Below, one piece after another: positions 1 to 6,385 of a stretch of DNA of 7,322 nucleotides. The position numbers were made by a program, and so were the translations under genes. The stretch is from Gammaproteobacteria bacterium. Its GTDB lineage: Bacteria; Pseudomonadota; Gammaproteobacteria; UBA9214. The stretch covers positions 1-7,322 of the forward strand of contig JAHKKL010000078.1 of the NCBI GenBank assembly GCA_020027635.1, written 5' to 3'. The notes beneath the pieces were generated by a model. The model ran no database searches. It was not told the origin of the DNA and saw only the letters and a program-made list of their open reading frames with translations. The first letter of the stretch is position 1. Each line of letters begins with the position of its first letter.

Positions 1-1473
1 ATCGAGGAACTGCTCGCCGCCATCCGGACCATCGATCAGGAAGGTCTGCTGCCGGCTGATTATCACCTGGCGGCGCTGGTGGCACTGCAGCAGCGTCTGG
101 CCGAGGGAGGTGACATCACGCAACCGGAGCTGGCCGCCGACTTCGATCTGTTGCTGACCGACAGCCTGGTACGACTGGGCTATCATCTCGGCTTCGGCAA
201 AGTCGACCCGGAGGCGCTGGACCCGGACTGGAACATGCAACGCCAGATCGACTACCTCGATGCGGTGCGGCGACTCGACGAGGCGATCCACGAGGGGGGC
301 ATCGACGCCTTGCTCGGGTCCATGCGTCCGGCGCTGCCAGCCTACGCACGGCTCATAGCCGCGCTGCGGGAATACCGCCGTATCGCGGCGCAGGGCGGCT
401 GGCAGAGCGTACCGGCGGGTCCGTCGCTGAGGCCGGGAATGACGGACCCGCGGGTTACGGTACTGCGGCGCCGGCTGGCGGCCAGCGGTGACCTGTCCGG
501 TGACATGTCGGACTCCCCTCATTTCGACGCGGCGGTGGAAGCCGCCGTGCGGCATTTCCAGCGGCGTCACGGACTGACGGTGGACGGTGTGGCCGGCAAG
601 GGAACGCTCGCCGCCATGAATGTGCCCGTGGAACGGCGCATCGACCAGCTCCGCGCCAATCTGGAACGGGCACGCTGGGTGCTGCATGACCTGCCGGCCG
701 AATTCGTGCTGGTCGATATCGCCGGCTTCAAGGTGCGTTTCTACCGTGACGGCCGGGTGATCTGGGAAACTCGTGCGGTGGTGGGCCGGCCTGCCCGCAC
801 GACCCCGGAATTCAAGTCGCGCATCACCTCTATCGTGGTCAACCCGACGTGGACTGTCCCGCCGACCATTCTCAGGCAGGACCTCCTGCCCGCCGTCAAA
901 CGCGACCCGAATTACCTGCGGGAGAAAAACATGCGGGTCATCGACCGTCATGGCCGTCCCGTCGATCAGGCCGGCATCGACTGGTCCAGGTACGACGGGT
1001 TCAATTTCCCCTACATGATCCGCCAGGACCCGGGACCGGAGAATGCCCTCGGCCGGATCAAGTTCATGCTTCCCAGCAAGTACACCGTCTATCTGCACGA
1101 CACGCCGAGCAAGGAACTGTTCAGACGCACGGAACGAACCTTCAGTTCCGGCTGCATCCGCATCGAGGACCCCTACGGGTTCGCGGAACTGCTGCTCGAC
1201 GAGGATCCCCACTGGAACCGGGAACGCGTCATCACGGCGGTGGACAGCCGCGAGACCCGGGCCATCCATCTGCGCAAACCGGTCGTCGTGATCCTGCTGT
1301 ACTGGACGGTGGACATCGAGGACGACGGCACCGTTCTGTTCAAGCAGGATATCTACGACCGCGATCCGCCGATCATCAAGGCCCTGGGGGAGGCGTTCCA
1401 CTTCCGGAAGACACCGGTCACCCGGGACGCCCCGCCGCATGCTCTGGGCCGGACACCCGGTCCGACAGGCTGA
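1..1473 (+). CDS. L,D-transpeptidase, YcbB/LdtD type (5' end outside window)
   Basis: Periplasmic enzyme expected to form 3-3 (meso-DAP to meso-DAP) crosslinks in peptidoglycan, the route that bypasses penicillin-binding proteins. The frame is open from base 1 with no stop. The GTG at 79 is therefore not taken as the start, because the preceding 26 codons (including a GLLPADYHL stretch) already fit the family. The signal peptide or membrane anchor and roughly the first hundred residues are missing. Counting from base 1 there are 490 residues: a helical scaffold domain to about 140, a PG_binding_1 domain at about 147-209 (ending GTLAAMNVP), and a YkuD catalytic domain at about 235-414. The active site reads YLHDTPSK (His366, bases 1096-1098), then FSSGCIRIEDP with the nucleophile Cys385 (bases 1153-1155). 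The tail after the YkuD domain (ILLYWTVDIEDDG, DIYDRD) is typical of this subfamily. The gene ends in TGA with no clear terminator after it. The family call is confident; the exact paralogue is not. Confidence 0.93.
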   Translation: MEELLAAIRTIDQEGLLPADYHLAALVALQQRLAEGGDITQPELAADFDLLLTDSLVRLGYHLGFGKVDPEALDPDWNMQRQIDYLDAVRRLDEAIHEGGIDALLGSMRPALPAYARLIAALREYRRIAAQGGWQSVPAGPSLRPGMTDPRVTVLRRRLAASGDLSGDMSDSPHFDAAVEAAVRHFQRRHGLTVDGVAGKGTLAAMNVPVERRIDQLRANLERARWVLHDLPAEFVLVDIAGFKVRFYRDGRVIWETRAVVGRPARTTPEFKSRITSIVVNPTWTVPPTILRQDLLPAVKRDPNYLREKNMRVIDRHGRPVDQAGIDWSRYDGFNFPYMIRQDPGPENALGRIKFMLPSKYTVYLHDTPSKELFRRTERTFSSGCIRIEDPYGFAELLLDEDPHWNRERVITAVDSRETRAIHLRKPVVVILLYWTVDIEDDGTVLFKQDIYDRDPPIIKALGEAFHFRKTPVTRDAPPHALGRTPGPTG

Positions 1474-1748
1474 AGATCATGCCACGTCCCTCGCGGCGGC
1501 GGGCATTGCATCCCGTCACAAGTCATCACACTGCACACATCACCGTCCACCGCATCCACGATCCCCGTGGCATAGGTAATATTACGAATACCCGCGGCGC
1601 CATCCTTCTGCTAGGGTCTTCCTCCCGATACTGGGCTGTAGAATAGAGTTCGGTCAGACCTGCCATCGCTTTGCATCGCTGCGAAGACGGTCATAGCGGG
1701 TGACCGGGATCGCCGGATCAGCGGGTCCTTCTCCTTCAGGAGTAATCT
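1474..1748. other. Intergenic region between the transpeptidase and HDOD genes
   Basis: No gene is supported in these 275 bases. The visible elements are minor: a 10-bp palindrome GTAATATTAC at 1576-1585; a near-duplicated decamer at 1661-1680 (TGCCATCGCT, TTGCATCGCT); and a possible -10 box TAGAAT at 1639-1644 without a recognisable -35. The region must hold the 3' end of the upstream transcript and probably the HDOD promoter, but neither a terminator nor a promoter can be assigned with confidence. Confidence 0.6.
1639..1644 (+). promoter_or_regulatory. Weak candidate -10 box upstream of the HDOD gene
   Basis: TAGAAT matches the sigma-70 -10 consensus at five of six bases and lies about 105 bases before the HDOD start codon. 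No TTGACA-like hexamer is found 16-18 bases upstream, so this is only a candidate. Other sigma factors were considered; no -24/-12 element was seen. Confidence 0.2.
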
Positions 1749-2675
1749 ATGCATGAGCTGACCTGCGCGACGAAATCGTCTGACAAGCAACTGTCGCTGG
1801 CCGATCTCGAAACCCGGGTGACGAACGAGCTACCTCAGCTTTCCGGTGTCGTGACGCGACTGGCGACGTTGAATCACGACGCGGTCGATTATGTCGAGCG
1901 GGTTTCGGCGCTGGCGGGCGCCGATCCTGTGATCGCGGCAGAGCTGATCCAGCTGGCAAACTCCCCCTTATCCGGACCAATAAAACCGGTCACCAGCATC
2001 GAAACCGCCATCGTCCGCCTGGGCGCCAACGCCGTCGCCGGTCTGGTGACCACCCTGGCCGTGATGCGGGTATTCGTGCCCGTGGAATCGGCACAAAAGA
2101 GAATATGGCTACACTCCCTCGAGGTAGCGATTGGAACCCGCACCATCGCGAACGCCATGCAGGGCCTGCACGTTTTAACCGAGACGGCCTACCTCGCGGG
2201 TTTGCTCCACGATATCGGCCGTTTCATCATGTTCGAGCATACGCCCGATTTGTTGAGAAGAGTCGAGGAAATATACTGGGATACGCCGCATGCACTGCTG
2301 CTGGCCGATATCGAGGTCTTCCAGTTTACGCACAGTGAGCTGGGTTACCTCGCCTGCAGGAAATGGGGGTACCCCCAGGAGATTCTGGAAGCGGTGCGCC
2401 AGCATCATCGTTATTTTCCCGTCAACCAGAGCGGGCTCACCACGGAACTCGAGGCACTGCTGATTGCCGTCCAGATCGCCGACAATCTCAGCAATCTCCT
2501 GTCGCACTCCGACTTCGCCAGAGAAAACGCGGCGACGCAGGCACGCCTGATCAGGGATAATTGCCTGCACTCCGAATGGGGCTGGTTACCCTTCGATGAA
2601 TGGTTCCTGCAGGAGGCATCGATGAGGATGCGCGAGGACAGCCTGCGCCTTGCCCGTGATCTGGGCATCGTGTGA
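1749..2675 (+). CDS. HDOD domain-containing protein
   Basis: Cytoplasmic protein of 308 residues made almost entirely of one HDOD domain (about residues 20-250), with a short C-terminal helical tail. HDOD proteins are regulators or adaptors related to HD phosphohydrolases, found in signalling, chemotaxis and stress circuits. The exact role of this one is unknown. Visible hallmarks are ELIQLANSP in the N-terminal half, TSIETAIVRLGANAV, WLHSLEVA (His122), AYLAGLLHDIGR (His154-Asp155), THSELGYLACRKWGYP (His195), a His-His pair (219-220) and IADN (Asp245). No receiver, GGDEF or EAL domain and no membrane segment is present. The start is the ATG at 1749, with AGGAG at 1738-1742 and a 6-base spacer. 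A second ATG at 1753 is out of frame. The gene stands alone: 275 bases follow the upstream gene and the downstream gene is convergent. The domain call is secure; whether it binds metal or hydrolyses anything is open. Confidence 0.92.
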   Translation: MHELTCATKSSDKQLSLADLETRVTNELPQLSGVVTRLATLNHDAVDYVERVSALAGADPVIAAELIQLANSPLSGPIKPVTSIETAIVRLGANAVAGLVTTLAVMRVFVPVESAQKRIWLHSLEVAIGTRTIANAMQGLHVLTETAYLAGLLHDIGRFIMFEHTPDLLRRVEEIYWDTPHALLLADIEVFQFTHSELGYLACRKWGYPQEILEAVRQHHRYFPVNQSGLTTELEALLIAVQIADNLSNLLSHSDFARENAATQARLIRDNCLHSEWGWLPFDEWFLQEASMRMREDSLRLARDLGIV

Positions 2676-2719
2676 TCGCGTGACGGGTGTCGCAGCGCCT
2701 GGCCAATCAGGGAGTGAAA

Positions 2720-2733
2720 GCCTCAACCGAGGC
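2720..2733 (+). terminator. Weak hairpin after the HDOD gene
   Basis: GCCTC and GAGGC form a 5-bp stem around an AACC loop, 45 bases past the HDOD stop codon, followed by GAGATTTAT. The stem is short and the T-tract poor, so termination here is only possible, perhaps with Rho. Confidence 0.22.
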
Positions 2734-2764
2734 GAGATTTATCCCGATGATCAGCACTCGGCAT

Positions 2765-2796
2765 ATGTGCTTCGGATTGGAGATAATGTGCTCCGG
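2765..2796. repeat. Two 11-base direct repeats, 21 bases apart
   Basis: ATGTGCTTCGG at 2765-2775 and ATGTGCTCCGG at 2786-2796 differ at one base and start exactly 21 bases apart, about two helical turns. The second copy overlaps the left arm of the hairpin at 2787-2803. They lie between the 3' ends of two convergent genes, a poor place for an operator, so function is doubtful. Confidence 0.45.
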
Positions 2797-2803
2797 TAGC
2801 ACA
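2787..2803 (-). terminator. Possible terminator for the SnoaL-like gene
   Basis: TGTGCT and AGCACA form a perfect 6-bp stem around a 5-base loop. On the minus strand the hairpin starts about 23 bases beyond the SnoaL-like stop codon and is followed by TTATCT. The T-tract is weak, so this is a modest candidate. Confidence 0.33.
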
Positions 2804-2826
2804 AGCAGCGACGCCACGGGACACGC

Positions 2827-3246
2827 TCACAGCGGTGCGCCCAGTTGTCTGAGGTAGGACAGGGATTCCGTGTACACGTCCTTGCGGGCGACCTGTCCGT
2901 CGCGCATCGGGATGATGTCCATGCCGTCCCAGCGGATCGTCCGGCCCGTCGGCACAAGCGTCGTGTCGTTGTATATCACGGGATGTCGGTGCGTGGCCGT
3001 CGCCGTCCATTCCTGGACGACCAGGTCGTCGCGCACATACAGGCGGCGCAGCGTGAAGTGGATGTCGGGGAAGGTATCGAACACGCCGGCGACGATCCGC
3101 CGGATGGCCTCGCGCCCCACGGCCTCGCCGCCGCTGGTGTGGTTGCGGAAGACCGAATCCTCGGTGTGCATGGCCAGGATCGCGTCCACGTCGTGGCGGT
3201 TCCAGGCGTCGTTGTACGCCTCGATGACGGCGTGGAGCGGATGCAT
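2827..3246 (-). CDS. SnoaL-like / NTF2-fold protein
   Basis: Small cytoplasmic protein of 139 residues that fits the SnoaL-like branch of the NTF2 superfamily. These are one-domain cone-shaped folds, often dimers, including polyketide cyclases, ester cyclases and many proteins of unknown substrate. Recognisable features are an N-terminal helix with AYNDAWNRHDVDAIL; VFDTFPDIHF at about 55-64; the strand VVQEWTATATHRH at about 76-88; PTGRTIRWDGMDII at about 99-112; and a C-terminal DGQVARKDVY strand ending LRQLG. I chose the ATG at 3246, with GGAA about 9 bases upstream. An in-frame GTG at 3264 would add six residues but has no Shine-Dalgarno. No signal peptide is seen. It lies downstream of rplQ on the same strand but is cut off by a strong terminator, so it probably has its own promoter; none is convincing between 3247 and 3340. 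The fold is well supported; substrate and pathway cannot be named. Confidence 0.85.
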   Translation of the reverse strand: MHPLHAVIEAYNDAWNRHDVDAILAMHTEDSVFRNHTSGGEAVGREAIRRIVAGVFDTFPDIHFTLRRLYVRDDLVVQEWTATATHRHPVIYNDTTLVPTGRTIRWDGMDIIPMRDGQVARKDVYTESLSYLRQLGAPL

Positions 3247-3340
3247 CGTATTCGTTTCCGTCACGGTATCAGAGGATCTTACTCGTCAGCACCTGCGGGA
3301 AGTGTGCTTCGACCCCGCCTGCCCGGCAATGGCTCCCGAT

Positions 3341-3380
3341 CGAAAACAAAAAACCGGGTGATCCCCGGTTTTTGTTTTCG
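3341..3380. terminator. Strong bidirectional intrinsic terminator (alpha operon end)
   Basis: An almost perfect inverted repeat. CCGGG at 3354-3358 pairs with CCCGG at 3364-3368, extended by A5/T5 and, after one bulged A, by a further 7 bp of mostly A-T pairs. Read on the minus strand the GC stem is followed by TTTTTTGTTTTC, a classic Rho-independent terminator 30 bases beyond the rplQ stop. Read on the plus strand the stem is followed by TTTTTGTTTTC, so it should also stop transcription entering the ribosomal operon from the left. Confidence 0.93.
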
Positions 3381-3409
3381 TTCCTGCCCAGGCAGTCCGC
3401 TGCCGCGCC

Positions 3410-3796
3410 TCAGTCCTGGCCGGCATCCGCCACCAGCTCGGGCCGGTCGACGAGCTCGACGTAGGCCATCGGGGCATTGTCGCCGGGACGGTAGCCCGAC
3501 TTCAGAATGCGCAGGTAGCCGCCGGGACGGTCCTTGTAGCGCGGGCCGAGTTCATTGAACAGCTTGGTCACGGTATCGCGGTCGCGCAGGCGACTGAAGG
3601 CGACGCGGCGCAGGTGCACGGAATCGTTCTTCGCCAGCGTGATCAGCGGCTCGGCGACGCGCCGCAACTCCTTGGCCTTGGGCACCGTGGTCTCGATAAT
3701 TTCATGCCGCAGGAGTGACACCGCCATGTTTTTCAGCATGGCGTTGCGGTGGCTGCTGTTGCGGCTCAATTGCCGCCCGGAGTTGCGATGGCGCAT
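3410..3796 (-). CDS. rplQ: 50S ribosomal protein L17
   Basis: Ribosomal protein of the large subunit, near the peptide exit tunnel. It has 128 residues against 127 in E. coli and aligns along its whole length: MRHRNSGRQLSRNSSHR at the N-terminus, KAKELRRVAEPLITLAK in the middle, KLFNELGPR, and GDNAPMAYVELVDR near the C-terminus. Only the acidic tail (ADAGQD) differs freely. The ATG start at 3796 is fixed by the family N-terminus; AGGT lies about 10 bases upstream. It is the last gene of the alpha operon, 24 bases after rpoA, and is followed by a strong terminator. Confidence 0.98.
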   Translation of the reverse strand: MRHRNSGRQLSRNSSHRNAMLKNMAVSLLRHEIIETTVPKAKELRRVAEPLITLAKNDSVHLRRVAFSRLRDRDTVTKLFNELGPRYKDRPGGYLRILKSGYRPGDNAPMAYVELVDRPELVADAGQD

Positions 3797-3820
3797 GGTT
3801 ATGGCTACCTGTCGGGTTGG

Positions 3821-4822
3821 TTAGGCGTTGGCCGCGGTCTTTTCCTTCAGTCCGGATGGCGGCCAGTTCTCGAGACGCATACCCAGTGAAAGACCCTTGG
3901 TGGCAAGCACGTCCTTGATCTCGGTCAGCGACTTCTTGCCCAGATTTGGCGTTTTCAGCAGTTCCACCTCGGTGCGCTGGATCAGGTCGCCGATGTAGAA
4001 AATGCTCTCGGCCTTCAGGCAGTTGGCGGAGCGAACCGTCAGCTCCAGGTCGTCCACCGGGCGCAGCAGGATCGGGTCGATATCGCTTTCCGACGCGCGC
4101 GGCTTGTCCTCGGAGCGGGCCTGCAGGTCCACGAACGCGGAGAGCTGGTCCTGCAAGATGGTCGCGGCGTGCCGGATCGCCTCCTCGGGATCGACGGTGC
4201 CGTTGGTTTCGATGTCCATGATCAGCTTGTCGAGATCGGTACGCTGTTCGACGCGGGCACGGTCCACCGTGTAGGAAACGCGGTTGACCGGGCTGTAGGA
4301 GGCATCGAGCTGCAGGCGGCCGATGGTGACGCTTTCGGATTCTTCATTGAAACGCACCGTTGCCGGCTGATAGCCGCGCCCCTTGGCGATCCTGAGCCGC
4401 ATCGACAGTTCGCCTTCCTTGGTCAGGTTGGCGATGAGGTAGTCCGGATTGACGATCTCGATATCGTGGTCCACGGTGATGTCACCCGCCACGACCGGTC
4501 CCGGGCCTTTCTTGTGCAGGGTCACGGTAGCCTCGGTGCGGTTGTGCATGCGCAGGGCGACCTTCTTCAGGTTGAGCAGGATGTCGATGACATCCTCCTG
4601 CACGCCTTCGATGGTCGAGTATTCATGCAGCACACCCTCGATCTCCGCCTCGGTGATCGCGGTGCCGGGCATTGACGAGAGCAGGATTCGCCGCAGCGCA
4701 TTACCCAGGGTATGACCGAAACCGCGCTCCAGCGGCTCCAGGGTAACCCGGGCGTGTTTGTCGCTGACGACCTGAACGTCCACGATGCGCGGCTTCAGGA
4801 ATTCGTTGACTTTTCCAAGCAT
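3821..4822 (-). CDS. rpoA: DNA-directed RNA polymerase subunit alpha
   Basis: Alpha subunit, whose dimer seeds assembly of core RNA polymerase and whose C-terminal domain contacts UP elements and activators. It has 333 residues against 329 in E. coli. The N-terminal dimerisation domain spans about residues 1-232, with EPLERGFGHTLGNALRRILL (Arg45 region) and VEQRTDLDKL. A variable linker (about 233-247) follows, then the C-terminal domain from about 250, which is nearly identical to that of E. coli: LRPVDDLELTVRSANCLKAE, then TPNLGKKSLTEIKDVLA. The DNA-contact residues are retained, including Arg264 and Asn267 (E. coli 265 and 268) and Gly295, Lys297 and Ser298. The tail GLKEKTAANA is slightly longer. 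The ATG start at 4822 has GAGAGG upstream with a spacer of about 7 bases. It lies 18 bases after rpsD, so translation is probably coupled. Confidence 0.98.
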   Translation of the reverse strand: MLGKVNEFLKPRIVDVQVVSDKHARVTLEPLERGFGHTLGNALRRILLSSMPGTAITEAEIEGVLHEYSTIEGVQEDVIDILLNLKKVALRMHNRTEATVTLHKKGPGPVVAGDITVDHDIEIVNPDYLIANLTKEGELSMRLRIAKGRGYQPATVRFNEESESVTIGRLQLDASYSPVNRVSYTVDRARVEQRTDLDKLIMDIETNGTVDPEEAIRHAATILQDQLSAFVDLQARSEDKPRASESDIDPILLRPVDDLELTVRSANCLKAESIFYIGDLIQRTEVELLKTPNLGKKSLTEIKDVLATKGLSLGMRLENWPPSGLKEKTAANA

Positions 4823-4840
4823 GGATAACCTCTCAGTGGC

Positions 4841-5467
4841 TTACTTCGAGTACAGTTCGACAACGAGGTGTTCGTTGATATCGGCCGGCAGTTCGGCGCG
4901 TTCCGGGCGTGACTTGTACACGCCCTGCATCTTCTTGACGTCAACATCGATCCAGTCGGATATGCCGCGCTGCTGCGCGAGATCGACGGCCGCCTGGACG
5001 CGCAGCTGGGCGCGCGACTTGTCATTGATGCTGATGACGTCGTTCGGCTGCACCTGGTAGGACGGAATATTCACCCGGTTGCCATTCACGCTGACGCCGT
5101 TATGGCGCACCAGCTGGCGCGCCTCGCTGCGCGAGGAGGAAAAACCCATGCGGTAGACGACGTTGTCCAGACGCCCCTCGAGCAGCTGCAGCAGGGCCTC
5201 GCCGGTCGCGCCCTTGATGCGCGAGGCTTCCTTGTAGTAGGTGCGGAACTGGCGCTCGAGGATCCCGTAGATGCGGCGCAGCTTCTGCTTTTCACGCAAC
5301 TGGGTGGCATAGTCGGAGAGCCGCGTGCGGCGCTGGCCATGCTGGCCGGGCGGAAACGGGCGGTTCTCCACCGCGCACTTGGCGGTGAAACACTTCTCGC
5401 CCTTGAGAAACAGCTTGCCGCCTTCCCGGCGACACTGGCGACATTTGGATCCGGTGTACTTTGCCAT
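4841..5467 (-). CDS. rpsD: 30S ribosomal protein S4, zinc-binding (four-Cys) form
   Basis: Primary 16S rRNA-binding protein that starts 30S assembly at the 5' domain. In E. coli it also represses the alpha operon by binding the rpsM leader, and it takes part in rRNA antitermination. It has 208 residues. The N-terminal region carries Cys9, Cys12, Cys26 and Cys31 (CRQC, then KCFTAKC), the zinc site known from Thermus S4. E. coli S4 has lost it and keeps one Cys. Next come RPFPPGQHG, LREKQKLRRIYG and the S4 RNA-binding domain at about 98-160 (RLDNVVYRMGF, ARQLVRHNGVSVNG), and the end INEHLVVELYSK. The ATG at 5467 has AGGT upstream and lies 14 bases after rpsK. The identification is certain; zinc binding is inferred from the cysteines. 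Confidence 0.98.
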   Translation of the reverse strand: MAKYTGSKCRQCRREGGKLFLKGEKCFTAKCAVENRPFPPGQHGQRRTRLSDYATQLREKQKLRRIYGILERQFRTYYKEASRIKGATGEALLQLLEGRLDNVVYRMGFSSSRSEARQLVRHNGVSVNGNRVNIPSYQVQPNDVISINDKSRAQLRVQAAVDLAQQRGISDWIDVDVKKMQGVYKSRPERAELPADINEHLVVELYSK

Positions 5468-5481
5468 GTTCTATACCTGCG

Positions 5482-5874
5482 CTAGACGCGACGTTTTTTC
5501 GGCGGACGACAGCCGTTGTGGGGAATCGGTGTCACGTCGGTGATATTGGTGATCTGGAATCCGACATTGTTCAGTGCGCGAACGGCGGACTCGCGGCCGG
5601 GGCCGGGCCCCTTCACCTCGATCTCGAGGTTCTTCATGCCGTACTCCTTGACCATCTCCCCGGCGCGTTCGGCGGCGACCTGCGCGGCAAACGGCGTGCT
5701 CTTGCGCGAACCGCGGAACCCCGAACCGCCCGAGGTCGTCCAGGCCAGCGTATTGCCCTGGCGATCGGTGATGGTGATGATCGTGTTGTTGAAGGAAGCG
5801 TGAATGTGGGCGATCCCGTCAGAGACATCCTTCTTCACCTTCTTGCGTGTACGTGGTGCTGCCGCCTTAGCCAT
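5482..5874 (-). CDS. rpsK: 30S ribosomal protein S11
   Basis: Small-subunit platform protein that lines the mRNA exit path and contacts 16S rRNA near the E site. It has 130 residues against 129 in E. coli. After a variable basic N-terminus (AKAAAPRTRKKVKK) the sequence is almost invariant: VSDGIAHIHASFNNTI, SGGSGFRGSRKSTPFAAQ, KGPGPGRESAVRALN and the C-terminal PHNGCRPPKKRRV. Asn120 followed by Gly is the position known to become isoaspartate in E. coli S11. The ATG at 5874 is preceded by AGGTAA with a 7-base spacer, and the gene lies 41 bases after rpsM. Confidence 0.98.
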   Translation of the reverse strand: MAKAAAPRTRKKVKKDVSDGIAHIHASFNNTIITITDRQGNTLAWTTSGGSGFRGSRKSTPFAAQVAAERAGEMVKEYGMKNLEIEVKGPGPGRESAVRALNNVGFQITNITDVTPIPHNGCRPPKKRRV

Positions 5875-5915
5875 GCTTCGGTTACCTGGTTGACGTTATG
5901 TCCGGTGTATCGTGT

Positions 5916-6272
5916 CTACTTGCGAATTGCGCGCCGCGGCCCCTTGCGGGTGCGTGCGTTGGTGCGGGTGCGCTGGCCGCGCAACGGCAGTCCGCGCCGG
6001 TGCCGGATGCCGCGATAGGTGCCGAGATCCATGAGTCGCTTGATATTCATGGAGACGGTGCGGCGCAGATCGCCCTCGATGGTGTACTTGGTAATCTCGT
6101 TGCGCACCAGCTCGATCTCGGACTCGGTGAGATCCTTTATCTTGGTGCTCGGCTGAATACCGCTCGCCGCGCAGATCTTGCGCGCCGAGCTCCGGCCGAT
6201 GCCGTAGATCGCCGTCAGGGCGACCTCGGCATGCTTGTGGGGTGGAATGTTGATTCCGGCTATACGGGCCAT
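5916..6272 (-). CDS. rpsM: 30S ribosomal protein S13
   Basis: Protein of the 30S head that forms intersubunit bridges with the 50S and touches the P-site tRNA through its C-terminal tail. It has 118 residues, the same size as E. coli S13. It starts MARIAGINIPPHKHAEVALT and continues with the helix-two-turn-helix motif region (IYGIGRSSARKIC). The strongly basic tail has GLPLRGQRTRTNARTRKGPR before the final residues. It is the first gene of the alpha operon, preceded by its own promoter and a leader of about 47 bases. GGAG of the Shine-Dalgarno is at 6284-6287, a rather long 11-base spacer from the ATG, and sits in the arm of a possible hairpin. Control by S4 at this start site is likely by analogy with E. 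coli. Confidence 0.98.
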   Translation of the reverse strand: MARIAGINIPPHKHAEVALTAIYGIGRSSARKICAASGIQPSTKIKDLTESEIELVRNEITKYTIEGDLRRTVSMNIKRLMDLGTYRGIRHRRGLPLRGQRTRTNARTRKGPRRAIRK

Positions 6273-6285
6273 AGTTACAGAGTCT

Positions 6286-6309
6286 CCAGGGCGCCGCCCG
6301 GCCTGGGCG
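6286..6309 (-). promoter_or_regulatory. Foldable rpsM leader, candidate S4 autoregulatory site
   Basis: On the minus strand three stems compete for the same bases. CGCCC/GGGCG with loop AGGCC lies at 6295-6309. GGGC/GCCC with a 3-base loop lies at 6289-6299. CCAGG at 6302-6306 pairs with CCTGG at 6286-6290, placing the Shine-Dalgarno GGAG in or beside a paired arm. In E. coli and relatives, S4 binds a pseudoknot at exactly this place in the operon. The folds are visible here; S4 binding is inferred. The sequence does not obviously match the E. coli element, so a structural homologue or a chance GC-rich fold are both possible. Confidence 0.45.
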
Positions 6310-6325
6310 TCGCGAAAAGGGCGTA

Positions 6326-6354
6326 ATGATAGCTTCTGGGCAGCATAAGATCAA
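6326..6354 (-). promoter_or_regulatory. Sigma-70 promoter of the alpha operon
   Basis: On the minus strand TTGATC (6354-6349, four of six to TTGACA) is followed after exactly 17 bases by TATCAT (6331-6326, five of six to TATAAT). Transcription would start near 6319, giving a leader of about 47 bases before the rpsM ATG. Its place in the 186-base rpmJ-rpsM gap, where E. coli also has an alpha promoter, supports it. Confidence 0.65.
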
Positions 6355-6369
6355 TGACAAACAGCAGCT

Positions 6370-6385
6370 TGGGCGAATACGCCCA
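6370..6385 (-). terminator. Hairpin after rpmJ, possible spc operon attenuator
   Basis: TGGGCG and CGCCCA form a perfect 6-bp stem with a 4-base loop, about 74 bases beyond the rpmJ stop and just upstream of the alpha promoter. On the minus strand it is followed by AGCTGCTGTTTGTC, too poor in T for an efficient terminator. It may give partial termination or merely mark the mRNA 3' end. Confidence 0.3.

Noticed and set aside
79..81. GTG as the true start of the transpeptidase
   Set aside because: The frame is open to the window edge, the preceding residues fit the family, and the signal sequence would be missing.
1576..1585. Palindrome GTAATATTAC as an operator
   Set aside because: Ten symmetric bases that do not extend outward, more than 160 bases from the HDOD start and unlinked to a promoter; too little to call a site.
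849..1646. 265-codon plus-strand frame overlapping the transpeptidase
   Set aside because: It is a shifted frame inside the YkuD domain coding sequence, with His/Arg/Pro-rich composition and no family resemblance.
1661..1680. Tandem decamer TGCCATCGCT/TTGCATCGCT as an iteron or CRISPR-like repeat
   Set aside because: Only two imperfect copies with no spacer pattern and nothing similar nearby.
2845..3558. 237-codon plus-strand open frame across the SnoaL-like gene and the rplQ end
   Set aside because: It is antisense to two recognisable genes, runs through the terminator inverted repeat, and its low-complexity Arg/Ser/Pro-rich tail is typical of a shadow frame in GC-rich DNA.
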